DNA from: Buxus sempervirens
Lineage: Eukaryota; Streptophyta; Magnoliopsida; Buxales; Buxaceae
DNA: 64,000 nt
Assembly: GCA_947561395.2 (NCBI GenBank)
Contig: OX387182.1
Span: forward strand, 56,319,283-56,383,282
Direction of reading: 5' to 3'
Positions 33,682 through 45,165 of the stretch are shown piece after piece (position 1 is the first letter of the stretch; each line of letters opens with the position of its first letter). The position numbers were made by a program, and so were the translations under genes. The notes under the pieces were generated by a model that did no database searches, was not told the origin of the DNA, and saw nothing but the letters and a program-made list of their open reading frames with translations.

Positions 33682-35491
33682 ATGGCGACTCTCATTGCTC
33701 CTGACCAGTTTTTTCCTGCTGAGGATGCAGAGATCCTCAGGAAGGCTTGCCAAGGTTCCTTTTTTTTTTTTTTTTCATTCATCTGTTTTTCTTCCCAGTT
33801 TAGTTTTTCTAATCAAATATATGAAGATCTCATAGTCTTGATCGTCGAGTTGTACTAGATTTTGAGTTCAGTTTAACCCCTTTAAACTTCTGTTTCCTGT
33901 TGTTAGATTCATAACCTCATTTGATTTTGGTTTTGTTGTTCCATGAAAGTATTTTCAGTTGTTTTGAATCATAATTAGTCTTATTTTGCATTTGTTTTTA
34001 TAGTTTTGTCTCTATTTATGCTAATCCAGAGGATTACAATCAAACAATCTTTTTTGTTTTTTGGCAGCCTTGTCAAAAGGGGTTATTTCTGATATATACT
34101 TGGATCATTTTTGTTTATTAGTTGTACTTAATGATTCGTCTAAATAGTTCAAAGTGTGTCGGTGTTTTGAATCATTTGATCAGGATGGGGGACGAATGAA
34201 AAGGAAATTATAAAAGTACTTGGGCATAGAAATGCAGCTCAAAGAAAGCTAATCAGGGAAGCCTATCAGGAGATTTATCATGAGGATCTCATCAAGCGAC
34301 TTGAATCTGAGCTTTCCGGCGACTTTGAGGTCTATACTCGACATTTCAAACATACAATTCCAAACTATAGTACTTAATATATTCATCTCCAAGTATAACA
34401 ATCATCTGAATTCTTGTTCTCAGGCATGATTTATTGTAAGAAATTAACGTTTCTTGCCATTACAGAAAGCGATCTACCGCTGGATACTGGATCCTTCAGA
34501 ACGAGAAGCCGTCTTAGCAAATGTTGCATTGAAGAGAGACATACCTGATTACCAGGTGATTGTTGAAGTTGCATGTATCAATTCTCCTGATGAGCTTTTG
34601 GCCGTGAAGCACGCTTATCAATGGCATTACAAGAGATCCCTGGAAGAAGATGTTGCTTCGAAGACCACCGGCGACATTCGGAAGGTAATCCTTTGATATA
34701 AAAATTTCTACTTACATTGTGTAGTCCCTTTTAAGTGAAATCACTGATGCTGTTGTGTGTCATGGCTTTTGTTTTGTAACAGCTTTTGATTAGCCTACTA
34801 GGCATATATAGATACCATGGTGATGAGATAACTGAGAATCTTGCAAAATCAGAGGCCAGAATTCTTCATGATGCAATCCAAGCAAAGGCCTTTAATGATG
34901 AGGAGATGTTCAGAATCTTAAGTACAAGAAGCAAGAAACAGATTACTGCGACAATCAACCGTTACAGAGATGAGCATGGCACTTCCATCACCAAGGTAAT
35001 GGTTTCTAATTCATGAAAATACTGGATCTAACTAACCCCTTTGTTTTGATTTATGTTGGCACATTGAAACCACATTTTGTAGAGTCTGTTGGGTGATCCG
35101 GCTGACGAGCTCTTAGCAGCGCTGCGCACGGCTATCAGGTGCATCAATGATCCAAATAAGTACTTTGCAAAGGTGGGATGCTGTAAAATTAAGATTCAGA
35201 ATAAGCTTTAGCTTAAAATTTTGGAATCCATTGTTCAACTTTGGTTTGAAAATTCTTCTGAGCTTTGGAGATGTTGTGTTCTAGGTTCTGCGCAACGCGA
35301 CCAATAAGAAGGGGACCGATGAAGATGCGCTGACCCGTGTAATTGTTACGCGAGCAGAGAAGGACTTGATGGAGATCAAGGAGTACTATTACAAGAGGAA
35401 CAGTGTATCTCTTGATCATGCAGTTGCCAAGGGGACTTCAGGGGACTATGAGGACTTTCTCCTTACCCTGCTAGGAAATGGAAAGTATTAG
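33682..35491 (+). CDS. Annexin, RJ4/D8-like, six exons, intact
   Basis: Annexins are calcium-dependent phospholipid-binding proteins acting at the plasma membrane and in stress and secretion. Exons: 33682-33754, 34184-34329, 34466-34684, 34783-34995, 35083-35172 and 35285-35491. All are bounded by GT-AG and in phase, coding 315 aa, the normal family length. It starts [10 protein letters not shown]. The first repeat carries GWGTNE (residues 25-30) and [11 protein letters not shown]. The fourth carries KGTDED (256-261), a type II calcium loop lacking its first glycine, as is common in plants. The C-terminus is [18 protein letters not shown]. Wording such as RWILDPxERxAVLANVA and [17 protein letters not shown] is closest to strawberry RJ4 / annexin D8. 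Residues His122 and His127 replace arginines that are usual in AYQxRYK. Numbering of the annexin subfamily is by resemblance. Confidence 0.95.
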
Positions 35492-36542
35492 CTTAATTTG
35501 AGGCCATATATGCCTATGAGATCCTTCAATCTGAATAAGTCAATCATGCTTTATTTCTAGTGTAGTCTCTAAAGAATGGATGCTTATATAGTAGTGTTAG
35601 GGCAAAGAGCATTTCGATTTTAGGTTTTCTACCAAACTTTGGTGTGGTTATCATACTCTGTTTTTCAGTAATCCCTATCTTTCTCCTCCAGCTGCTATTA
35701 GACGTTCTGTTTGGTGGTGATTCATGGAGTGGTCTTTCAGGCTATCCAACCAATCGATCGTAGGGCGGCTTTTGAGTCATTTATCTGAATTCTTGGATTC
35801 AAACTGAATTTTCTTTGATTTGAAGGACGTAAGTGAAATAGAAAATAGTTTACTTAAGATGAACAAAGCAGCAGAGATGGAGAAATCATAATAGATAGGA
35901 GTAACTTACATTAATGTGCTTGTTGAATGAATTATGTTGCAGGAAGGACAAACGTTTCCAAATTTTTTCCATAACGGAATGGCACACAACAGTGTAATCA
36001 TCATCAACTAGAGTTCATGCTTGTTTAGGGCTAGATCCCCTTTCTTCCTGTTCATAAAGCCATGAAATAGAAAGGGAAATCTTCAAATCTCGTGCATTGG
36101 TCTAAGATGTAGAATTTGGGTTGATATAATAGCTTTAGTTAACCTGATTTTACACTTCCAGTCCTGGCCACTTCAAGAACATAGTTTACTCATTACCCTC
36201 GATGAGATGCACAAAAGCTCATCCAGAAAATTCACAATACAACCAACTCAAAAAAAACTGTAGCAAGGAGTATTATCAACAATCTGATCGCAAATGAAAT
36301 AATAAACCAAAGATGAGCTAGCACAAAAATTTCTTTTCTACAATTAATTAGAATATCTTGCTTTCCTACCCAAAGGTATAGAAAAGAAACAACGTTCTGT
36401 TACAGGAAATTTTTCGGCCAGCTCAAAATGAAACAGAAATGCATCATGAAATGTAAGTCAAGCTCTCAACATGTATTATAGGAAGAGAAATGGAGTCCAC
36501 TATTCATGTTGTTATCTACATGGTTGAGGGTCTAAATTTTGA
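35492..36542. other. Annexin A 3' flank
   Basis: Sequence shared with copy B (about 45990-47084), presumably 3' UTR and spacer. No gene seen. Confidence 0.6.
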
Positions 36543-37831
36543 TCATTTCTTACGAGCAACAGCCACAGCAATCCCACCGGCCAGAAGTCCAACAGCAGTT
36601 GCAGCAATGCTTATTCCAATCACCCCATCTGCAATCCAAAAATAATCCTTAGTGGCAGTCACTGTTTTTGAAAGGGGGTTCAGATGTTTACCACAAGGTG
36701 TCACATTTCCAAAATAAAACCAGGATTTGCAATCTGCCGTAAGGTATGATATGCCTCAAACCTTGAGCAGCATAAACTTGGCCCCAGTAGAATGAAGTTT
36801 GAAACTCAAGCATATGTTTCAAGGCAGTGTAGTGTGCTGATTGGATGGGATATGGAGTGGGGGATATTGTTAGAAATTGGGAGGCTTTGATAAGCTAGGG
36901 AGGCAAGCATGTGTTGTAAGGCAGTGTAGTGTGCTGTCTCATTTTTGTTTGCACTATTGGATGCTTCCCATTTCTCATGGGAAGCTTCTCTTCTCTGTAC
37001 TCTTCTCTTTTCCTACCCTCTTTCCTTTATTTCTCATGGGAAGTTTCCCTTCTCTGTACTTTCCTTTATTCCCTTCTCAACGATTAAAAAAAAAAAAACA
37101 ACTTGAAACTCAAAACACGCTTCTTTTCGTTAAATCAGTAAATTACCAAATGTTTTTCCTATTTACTATAATCTCCAATAACTATATTAAAAACACCTCC
37201 TTTGAATCCAAGGAACTGTGCCTTGTCTCATGCCTCAAGTCTGTCAGAAAATAAATAGAAAAGAAAGAAAACCTTTTTCCTCTTTTGGTTGAGAAATAAA
37301 TAAATAAATGAATAGCTCAAAGATCTGCATTTTCAAGTGTCAAAGCTCCTTTCCCAAAATTAACAAGATTTTGAGCAAATAAAAAAATTTTTTTTTAAAG
37401 GGTCAACCACCATCTACTGCATACCCCAGCACCAATGTTGTCCACTACTTACCATCTCAAAATCACAACTCATCACCCACCATCCAATGCCTACCACCAA
37501 TACATGCAACAACTACCAACCACCACCTTCAACCACTACCACTGGATATCAGCACCACCATCACCATGACTCACTAAACTATGAGATTTTTATTTCATTT
37601 AAATTTTTTGCTTCCAAACAAGTACCATGTTAATCTTTTTCCCTCTTTCTGTTCTCATGGTTTCATCTGATCCAAACAGGTTATCATTATTTAAAAACAT
37701 TAGTGGTATCTTCACAAGTTTTATGAATGAACTGAATTTTTTTTAATTGAAAGAGTATTTTTATTACCTTTTGCAATTCGATCTTCAATTGTCTTCTTCA
37801 GAGTCGGGGCCTGTCTCCAGTCTGGAGCAAT
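36543..37831 (-). pseudogene. FIS1: FIS1 mitochondrial/peroxisomal fission factor, 3' two-exon fragment (copy A)
   Basis: FIS1 is a tail-anchored TPR protein that acts in fission of mitochondria and peroxisomes. Exon 37831-37768 reads IAPDWRQAPTLKKTIEDRIA. Exon 36628-36543 reads DGVIGISIAATAVGLLAGGI, then AVAVARKK and a stop, which is the membrane tail anchor with its basic end. Acceptors (TTTTGTAG, GGATTGCAG) and the donor (AAAAG|GTAATA) are intact and in phase. The upstream exons with the acidic N-terminus and TPR helices are not found before 39129. RQAPT has Pro where the family has Leu. It is therefore a 3' fragment and not a working gene. Confidence 0.8.
36810..37102 (+). mobile_element. 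Poly(A)-tailed retroinsertion in copy A
   Basis: The insert is flanked by the 11-bp duplication TTGAAACTCAA (36799-36809 and 37103-37113) and ends in a run of A. Copy B has no equivalent insert. It contains two partial repeats of AAGGCAGTGTAGTGTGCTG and a CT-rich half with a repeated TTCTCATGGGAAG. It was presumably mobilised by LINE machinery. The source is unknown. Confidence 0.65.
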
Positions 37832-37875
37832 CTACAAAACCAAGTCAATGGTTGATCAATCAAAATGTTTAAAAT

Positions 37876-38280
37876 AAGGGTAAATTACACTTACCTCCCT
37901 TGAGGTATGACATAATTACACTTACCTCTCTTGGGGTTTCTGATATAACACTGACACCCCTTGACGTTTATGTGTGGGTCACATTAACACCCCTCACTAC
38001 ATTTTCCGTATTAAAAAATAAATAACTTTTGAATGTATGACTAAAAATTAATTTTCTAAATTAATTTTTAGTCATACATTCACAAGTTATTTATTTTTTT
38101 AAATTAATTTTTAGTCATACATTCAAAAGTTATTTATTTTTTAATACGGAAAATGTAGTGAGGGGGTGTTAGTGTGACCCACACATAAACGTCAAGGGGT
38201 GTCAGTGTTATATCAGAAATCCCAAGGGAGGTAAGTGTAATTATGTCATACCTCAAGGGAGGTAAGTGTAATTTGCCCTT
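37876..38280. mobile_element. MITE with 50-bp terminal inverted repeats (copy A only)
   Basis: The element begins AAGGGTAAATTACACTTACC and ends with its inverted complement. The inverted repeats run some 50 bp, each including two CACTTACCTC motifs. Target duplication AAAAT (37871-37875 and 38281-38285). Copy B shows the empty site near 50970. The centre is a large palindrome around TTAGTCATACATTCA. It is 405 bp and non-coding. Confidence 0.8.
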
Positions 38281-38583
38281 AAAATAATTGGTGCATTCCA
38301 TTTTTATTTTCTAATAAATTTAAAAATAAGTGAAAGCACCACAACTTTTTGTAACTAAATTAATATATCAGCTACTTTATGAATCTTTTCAGCAAATTAA
38401 CTGGTACTTTCTTCAAGTTTCACATGTCAGCAAGGAATAAAGCAGGTAGATAGTTTAAGAACTGTTTGAAGTAGCTAATATTGGCCCACTCTAGCTGGTT
38501 CATACCAATATCAGAGGAGAAAGGTACAGTCCTAATTAAGGTTGGAGTACAAAAAAGAAAAAAGGAAAATTTGAAGAACACTA

Positions 38584-38688
38584 ATGTCATACCTCAAGGG
38601 AGGTAAGTGTAATTTGCCCTTAAAATAATTGGTGCATTCCATTTTTATTTTCTAATAAATTTAAGAATAACTTTTCACCAAAAAAAAA
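38584..38688 (+). mobile_element. Retroposed copy of adjacent sequence with poly(A) tail
   Basis: About 85 bp nearly identical to 38243-38327 (the right end of the MITE plus its flank) is inserted 340 bp away, ends in an A run, and is flanked by an up to 18-bp duplication ending TTTGAAGAACACTA (copies ending at 38583 and 38706). Copy B has a single TTTGAAGAACACTA with no insert. This is the signature of LINE-type retroposition of an RNA from the neighbouring DNA. Confidence 0.7.
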
Positions 38689-39194
38689 AAAAATTTGAAG
38701 AACACTACGTCTCATCAGTATAGTCTCATCCAGATTGATATGACTTGTCTGGTATGACCAATCTGTGGTGAGCAACATTTTCAGAGTTCAAAACAAATTG
38801 TGTTTCCAAACGTTATTGTATATACTAGTATATAGTTACCAACTAGTTCCTGTATAGTAAAACAGATTAAACACTTTCAAGCTTTAGAACCGAGTACTTT
38901 TGTGGCAATAATCACTTTTTTATATTATTAGGATATTAGGATACTATGTATAGCTCGATCATGACAAAGTAAAAAAGATGGTAAAATTTATATATACAAG
39001 AGAATTTGTCGTCATTTAATTAAAAATCTCTTGAGAAAACAAAGTTAATGATCTTGGATAACATATTGGTGGAAGGATATAGTGGTTTGCCAAACCAAAC
39101 TCAGTTGGCTGACAAGAAAATTCCTTTTTTCTAGATGGGAGAATGGCCTAGCCAATCTAGACCATTCAATTGACAGGGGTCCTTTGGTTTATCT

Positions 39195-39537
39195 AGAGCT
39201 GGAAATGAGATGGGTTGAGCCCCGATTAATGATGGGTTGGAAAAACCCCAAACCGAACCCAACCCGCCAATAAATGGGTTCAACCTGCCAACCCGATTAT
39301 TATTATTATTTTCCCAAAAAATATGATTAGAATAGGGTTGGTGGCTTAATTGGGTCGGGTCATAATAGGGTTGGGTAATCGGGTCGTGTCGGATCACTTT
39401 TTGCCGATTTCTTTTTAATCGGATAACCCGTCGTGTTACTGGGTTATAATCGGGTTGACCCGATTCCGGAACCCAATTAATATACGGGTCAACCCAAACC
39501 TGTTTAAATCGGGTCGGGTCGATTTTTCCCAGCTATA
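39195..39537. mobile_element. hAT-type MITE rich in GGGTCGGGT motifs
   Basis: The ends AGAGCTGGAAA (left) and TTTTTCCCAGCTATA (right) are inverted. The flanks are a perfect 9-bp GGTTTATCT (39186-39194 and 39538-39546). The interior is composed of AACCCG/CGGGTT motifs. It lies just outside the end of copy A. Confidence 0.7.
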
Positions 39538-40026
39538 GGTTTATCTACATAAACAATATTTCAATTTATAAAATGATGAATCCATATTAAAAGAAGCCTA
39601 ATATCAATCAATTTGTTATCTTGAATCAATTATTTATGAATAGGGATATAATGATGAGAATGCAGCATATATATTTAGACGTGGATTGCTTTTTTGGTGT
39701 TATATGGTTAACATATTCTAATTAAACTAGATCGAAAATTCTTAATGACAATCATTAGGCCAGCTACTATGTATAGATCAAAATGTTTGACAATAAAGAA
39801 ATAACACATACATAAGATAAGCATTTCAAAGATGAGGATACTAACAGGAGCGGAGCCAGAAAATCAGCTTAGGAGGGGCAAATAATAAACAAAGCTATAA
39901 AAATTTGGAAGAGAGGTTAATTTTCTTTTAGCATGTTTTGTTCCAAGTGAGGTATCATTATAAAAGGGTGAATTGATTTTTAGTGATATTTTTAAAAATA
40001 ATTAAGATTCAGTCAGCTAATTTTGG

Positions 40027-40492
40027 GATAATTGGATGTTAATGGTAATTTTTCAAGATATTTAAAAACGAGTGTCATTTTACTATTTACCAATTACTAG
40101 TCCCCACATTAGATTTACAGGTCTAATAATATGACTTACAAGACTGTAAATTAGATTTACAAGTTTGCTAAAGAAGTTTATAAGTCTCTAAACTAGATTT
40201 AGAGGTCTACAAATTGTGTTTAAAAGTCCCTGAACTGAATTCTTACAAGTCTACAAAATGGATTTACAAGTCTCATAACATGGTTTGCAAGTCAATAAAA
40301 CGGTTGTTACAAGCATTTAAAGTTGATTTACAAATCTATTAATAGAGTTTACAAATCCCTAAATTGGATTTATAAATCAATAGAATTTATAAGTCCCTAA
40401 CAGATACACATGAAGGGCATTGTAGTCCATGAATAGTAAAATGACATTTGTTTTCAAATATCATGAAAAAATATCACTAATTTCCAGTTATC
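40027..40492. mobile_element. MITE enclosing a degenerate minisatellite
   Basis: Terminal inverted repeats of about 62 bp: GATAATTGGATGTTAATGGT onward, against the complement of the sequence ending CCAGTTATC. Between them at 40105-40400 is a degenerate array of roughly 22-26 bp units built on GATTTACAAGTCTCTAAA. It is non-coding. Confidence 0.6.
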
Positions 40493-40919
40493 TAAGATTT
40501 GGTGATTGACATGTAAACTGAGAACCTTTGAATGCAGCTGTGAGAATAAGTGAAGGGATACTCATTCAAGAATCTAAGAAGTAAGAAGAAGAAGACCAAA
40601 AAAACAACAAGATGGAGTCGATTAAAAGGTATTTTAACTCTCATAATCTAACTGAAGTTAGAGTCTATGACAGATTGAAATAAAGGAACAGTCTAAAAAT
40701 TCATTTTGAAATAATCAAAACTATTGAAATATAAATGTGATGAAAAAACAATAGAAATATGACTTTGAAGAAAATAGGGTTAGAATTTATATCTCCAATC
40801 CCCAGTTATAACCTTAGAGATTATTGTAACTCGTTAAATTCTGAATATAAGCCATTAACTCTAACATGCATTTATTGTTGTCGAAATAATAATACCCAGC
40901 AATATACAATATGTATATG

Positions 40920-41410
40920 TTAGATCTGTTAGTATTAAACTACTGTATTGTAACACATGAACACAGGAGACTTTTTAACGAGGTTCGGTATTAACCTAAT
41001 CCTCGGGACCACGTCCAGATGATGAACAATCCACTAAAGTTAAACAAAATCTTACATACACCAATGTGGACTTACACATACAAAAGACTCCCTCTTTTTT
41101 GTCGCCAATGTGTAGAAGACTCTTCAGTGTATTGTTCAGCGAGCTCCCCTCGACTTAGACAAGATTGAACTCCCTTCAATCTTCTGTGTGCAGCAAGGCT
41201 CCCCCTCGACTTATGCATCCATGATTGAACTCCCTTCAATCATAAGTTGCCTTCTCCCGAAGGCTTCAAGTTCTTCTCCCGAAGAACGATGAGCTTCAAA
41301 TACTTCTGATAAATTTGTTTAATGCTCAAGGAGTTGAGTTTTCTGTCAAACTCACATCAGTATTTATAACCTGAAACATCACTCAACAAAATAGTTAACT
41401 TTTTATCATA
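40920..41410 (-). mobile_element. LTR-like fragment abutting annexin copy B
   Basis: On the minus strand this has a TATAAATAC box near 41370. It ends in sequence of the kind seen in many plant LTR transcripts (AACCTCGTTAAAAAGTCTCC). Inverted GATTGAACTCCCTTCAATC motifs recur. No coding region. It ends exactly where homology to annexin intron 2 begins, so it may mark the duplication breakpoint. Confidence 0.4.
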
Positions 41411-41454
41411 GGCATGATTTTACTGTAATAAATAAAATTTTCTTGCCATTACAG

Positions 41455-42480
41455 AAAGCAATCTACCGCTGGATACTGGATCCTGCAGAACGAGAAGCCG
41501 TCTTAGCAAATGTTGCATTGAAGGGAGACATACCTGATTACCAAGTGATTGTTGAAGTTGCATGTATCAATTCTCCTGATGAGCTTTTGGCCGTGAAGCG
41601 CGCCTATCAATGGCGTTACAAGAGATCCCTGGAAGAAGATGTTGCTTCGAAAACCACCGGCGACATTCGGAAGGTAATCCTTTAGTATAAAAATTTCTGC
41701 TTACAGTGTGTAGTCCTTTTTAAGTGAAATCACTGATGCGGTTGTGTGTCATGGCTTTTGTTTTGTAACAGCTTTTGATTAGCCTACTAGGCATATATAG
41801 ATACCATGGTGATGAGATAACTGAGAATCTTGCAAAATCAGAGGCCAGAATTCTTCATGATGCAATCCAAGCAAAGGCCTTTAATGATGAGGAGATGTTC
41901 AGAATCTTAAGTACAAGGAGCAAGAAACAGATTACTGCGACAATCAACCGTTACAGAGATGAGCATGGCACTTCCATCACCAAGGTAATGGTTTCTAATT
42001 CATGAAAATACTGGATCTAACTAACCCCTTTGTTTTGATTTATGTTGGCACATTGAAACCACATTTTGTAGAGTCTGTTGGGTGATCCGGCTGACGAGCT
42101 CTTAGCAGCGCTGCGCACGGCTATCAGGTGCATCAATGATCCAAATAAGTACTTTGCAAAGGTGGGATGCTGTAAAATTAAGATTCAGAATAAGCTTTAG
42201 CCTTAAAATTTGGAATCCATTGTTCAACTTTGGTTTTAGAATTCTTCTGAGCTTTGGAGATGTTGTGTTCTAGGTTCTGCGCAACGCAACCAATAAGAAG
42301 GGGACCGATGAAGATGCGCTGACCCGTGTAATTGTTACGCGAGCAGAGAAGGACTTGATGGAGATCAAGGAGTACTATTACAAGAGGAACAGTGTATCTC
42401 TTGATCATGCAGTTGCCAAGGGGACTTCAGGGGACTATGAGGACTTTCTCCTTACCCTGCTAGGAAATGGAAAGTATTAG
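41455..42480 (+). pseudogene. Annexin copy B, 5'-truncated (exons 3-6 only)
   Basis: Exons 41455-41673, 41772-41984, 42072-42161 and 42274-42480 are nearly identical to exons 3-6 of annexin A, with open frames and intact splice sites. Exons 1-2, coding residues 1-73 including the first calcium loop, are absent. The upstream sequence is an LTR-like fragment, so no normal start exists. Relative to A it has Ala84, Gly97, Arg122 and Arg127. The two arginines match the usual annexin AYQxRYK. The 3' flank is interrupted 31 bp after the stop by a transposon. Confidence 0.85.
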
Positions 42481-43239
42481 CTTAATTTGAGGCCATATAT
42501 GCCTATGAGATCTGAAAAACAGGGTTTTGACTCTAACAACACCTAGAGGGGGTGAATAGGTGTTGCACAGCGGAATAAAATTTTTCTATCAATTAAAGAC
42601 AAGTCCTTAATTAATAGGCATGAACAAATCCTCAAGGTAATTCCAGAAATCAAATAACTAATCAAAAGCAATTAACAAGCCACCCAAATTGCAAGCAAAT
42701 AATTAAAGCATGTAAAGTAAGACAAAACAAGCAATTTGGTGACGAAGGGAAAACTCTATGAGAACTCTCACTAGAGAAAAACCCTCCGGGCTATGCAGGA
42801 GCCACCTAAAAGATCCAATATGAAAAGAAGACTTACAACCTGTAGTTCAGACGACTCAACATCCCTATGCTAGACTCTGCAACTCACAGACTTGAAAGTA
42901 TCTGAGGAACTCCTCAGATTTGCTCCATAGCAACACTTCAGAACTCTGAAGATCTTCTCACACGATCACCCAAACGAACTCACCTGGTATCCGTAGGAAC
43001 TCCCACGATAAATCTCCCCAACCCGGAACTCCAAGGTAGAGGAAGGAAGAAGAAAAGAAAGGTTTTATGGCTCAAAAGATGAAAACCTAGAAGAAGGGTT
43101 TTCAGAAGAGAAAAGGATATTTAGGGCTTCTAAAACGTAGCTCTCTTAGGTTTAGAAGGTCCCTAATCCTATTTAAAGGTTCCCCAAAAAGTTTGAAGTC
43201 AATCCGAATTGAAACGAGTAAGTTATGTAATTTTTCGGA

Positions 43240-43445
43240 AATTTTGCTGTTTGAACGTTCGAACGCTCAGCAAACGTTGCCCTTTAAAACTTGAACGTTC
43301 GAACGGCCAGAGAACGTTGATCTCACCCTAGTCTTGGGTTTGTCTGCAGAACATGAACGTTCGAACGGCCAGAGAACGTTGGTCAAACGTTGCTCTCCAG
43401 AAATTGAACGTTCAAACGGCCAGAGAACGTTGATCAAACGTTGGG
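43240..43445. repeat. Palindromic AACGTTCGAACG minisatellite
   Basis: Four spaced copies of TGAACGTTCGAACGGCCAGA or close variants followed by AACGTTG. Each contains the palindrome CGTTCGAACG (one has CGTTCAAACG). It lies within the LTR-type insertion. Confidence 0.75.
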
Positions 43446-44044
43446 CATAACTTCTTCAATTTGACTCCGATTTTGATGCCGTTTGAACCATGTGTTAGCA
43501 CCTGATTTTTGCACCCCCAAAATAAAGAAAAATGAAAAGTCAAACTAAAGGTCAAACCCTGAGGGGGTCAAAAATTGACTTTTGATTCAAGTGAATTTGG
43601 CCATCAAACTTCATCTCATTGAAAAGAGCATTTCGACACGATTCTAACGCAACCGAATTTGCTGGAATCGGAGTCCAGATGGAAAAGATATGAGCTGGTC
43701 AAACTTTTGGGGAGCGAACAGTTGACTTTTTGCTCGACCCCAATTCAGCTGCCAAACTTGACCCCAGTGGACAGGTGATTCCGAGCCGATTCCAACGACA
43801 CTAAGTTTGTTGAAATCGGACACCGGATGAAGAAGTTATGAGCAGTTGAAGTTTCAGAAAAACTGCCCATGTGGCAAAAAAGGCAACAAAAATGGAATAA
43901 ACCAATAAAATAAATAAGATAAATGTGTTTAATAATATTTTAATAAAGAGAATCTCGCTTTTTAATAAAATAATCGAAAATCGAATAAAAATCTTGCAAA
44001 AAACCAAATTGAATAAAGGTTTGAAATCCAAACATTTTAAAAAC

Positions 44045-45165
44045 GTGCTGGACCGTATTTGATTTACGGGCAGAGCATGCCCGTATTTCAAATACGGGCA
44101 AGATTCCGGAAGAAAACACGCGTCACCGTACGGAGGGACACGCGTCCCGTACGGCCGAATCTGCGATAATTGCAAATATTCGTTTTTCGCCCGTATTTGA
44201 ATTACGGGCAAGGCACGCCCGTACTTGAAGTACGGGCAAGGCATGCCCGTATTTCAAGTACGGGCACGGAAATTTTGCCTATAAATAGAGAGGCCACCCC
44301 CCTCATTTGGACAAGCCTTCCTCATTGCTGGCTCCCCTCTCCCTCCTGGTGCTTCCCACGGCCAAGTTCTGTCCAGTTGCCACCACCCTACCCAAGCCAA
44401 CCTAATGTCCAAAATACCCTTGCCTCCCCAAAACCATGCCTAAACCTCCAAAAACCTCTTCTTAAACCCAATCTCCTGTCAAATCCCTTTCAAGTTCAAT
44501 TTGTAAAACCTAACGGGACGCGGAAGCGCTGCCGAATTCGCTTGGACTTGGAGGAATCATCATAATCAATTAGACATTGCATTGTAAGTATCCTCATTAA
44601 ATTAAGAGAACTATTAATCATTTTTTTTTCTTCCTTCTTCACTTACTTTTCTTTTATTATCATGCCATGTCTAACACATTTTGGCTGCTGTATGTGATGA
44701 GCATTTGATCCAAATGGTCATTCCTATGGAAAAGAGGGGAGAATAACCAAAGTTATCAAAATAATGATACTCAAACATGATTTGGTTGCAATGTTGAACA
44801 TCTTTCAATACATGATATACCCTGTAATCTCCCCTCTTCCCTTCTGAACGATGGACATGGTTGCTTGAGCAAACAAAAAGAAGAAGGAAGATCATAACCC
44901 CAAAGAAAGTGAAAAGAGAAGGAAGAAGGCCTTTTAGGCCAAATGAAGCCAATTGAAACATCTGGACGAGTTGAAGAAACCCACAGAAACCATTGGAGGT
45001 CCCAGGAAAGCCACGAAACTGATCCAGATTGAAATCGGTAGCAAAAGTGCAAAACAGATTGCGCCCGTAAACTCAGGCCGGTCCAGTCGGGACCGTGTTT
45101 GATTCACGGACAAAGAAGACCGTAAATGATTCACGGGCAGGGCGGTCCGTATAGAAAACACGGTC
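44045..45165. repeat. Recurring hairpin motif GCCCGTA-N6-7-TACGGGC
   Basis: Short inverted repeats built from GCCCGTA and TACGGGC recur at about 44049-44072, 44087-44103, 44189-44209, 44217-44236 and 44245-44266. Degenerate versions (CCGTAAA...TTCACGG) lie near 45063-45165. They lie on both sides of the presumed TATA box of the LTR. Confidence 0.7.

Larger units (their letters stand above)
34425..39129. repeat. Segmental duplication, copy A
   Basis: From annexin intron 2 to 39129 this segment matches copy B (41411-51667) in order: annexin exons 3-6, the 3' flank, the FIS1 exons, CCACCAT-rich sequence, and a final shared phrase CCAAACCAAACTCAGTTGGC. Copy A carries insertions absent from B at 36810-37102, 37876-38280 and 38584-38688. 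It lacks the large insertions present in B. Confidence 0.9.

Noticed and set aside
36543-37831. Intact FIS1 gene downstream of annexin A
   Set aside because: Only the last two exons are present. No upstream TPR exons were found before the duplication ends at 39129.
41455-42480. Annexin copy B as a functional second annexin gene
   Set aside because: Exons 1-2 and a start are missing and the upstream sequence is transposon-like.
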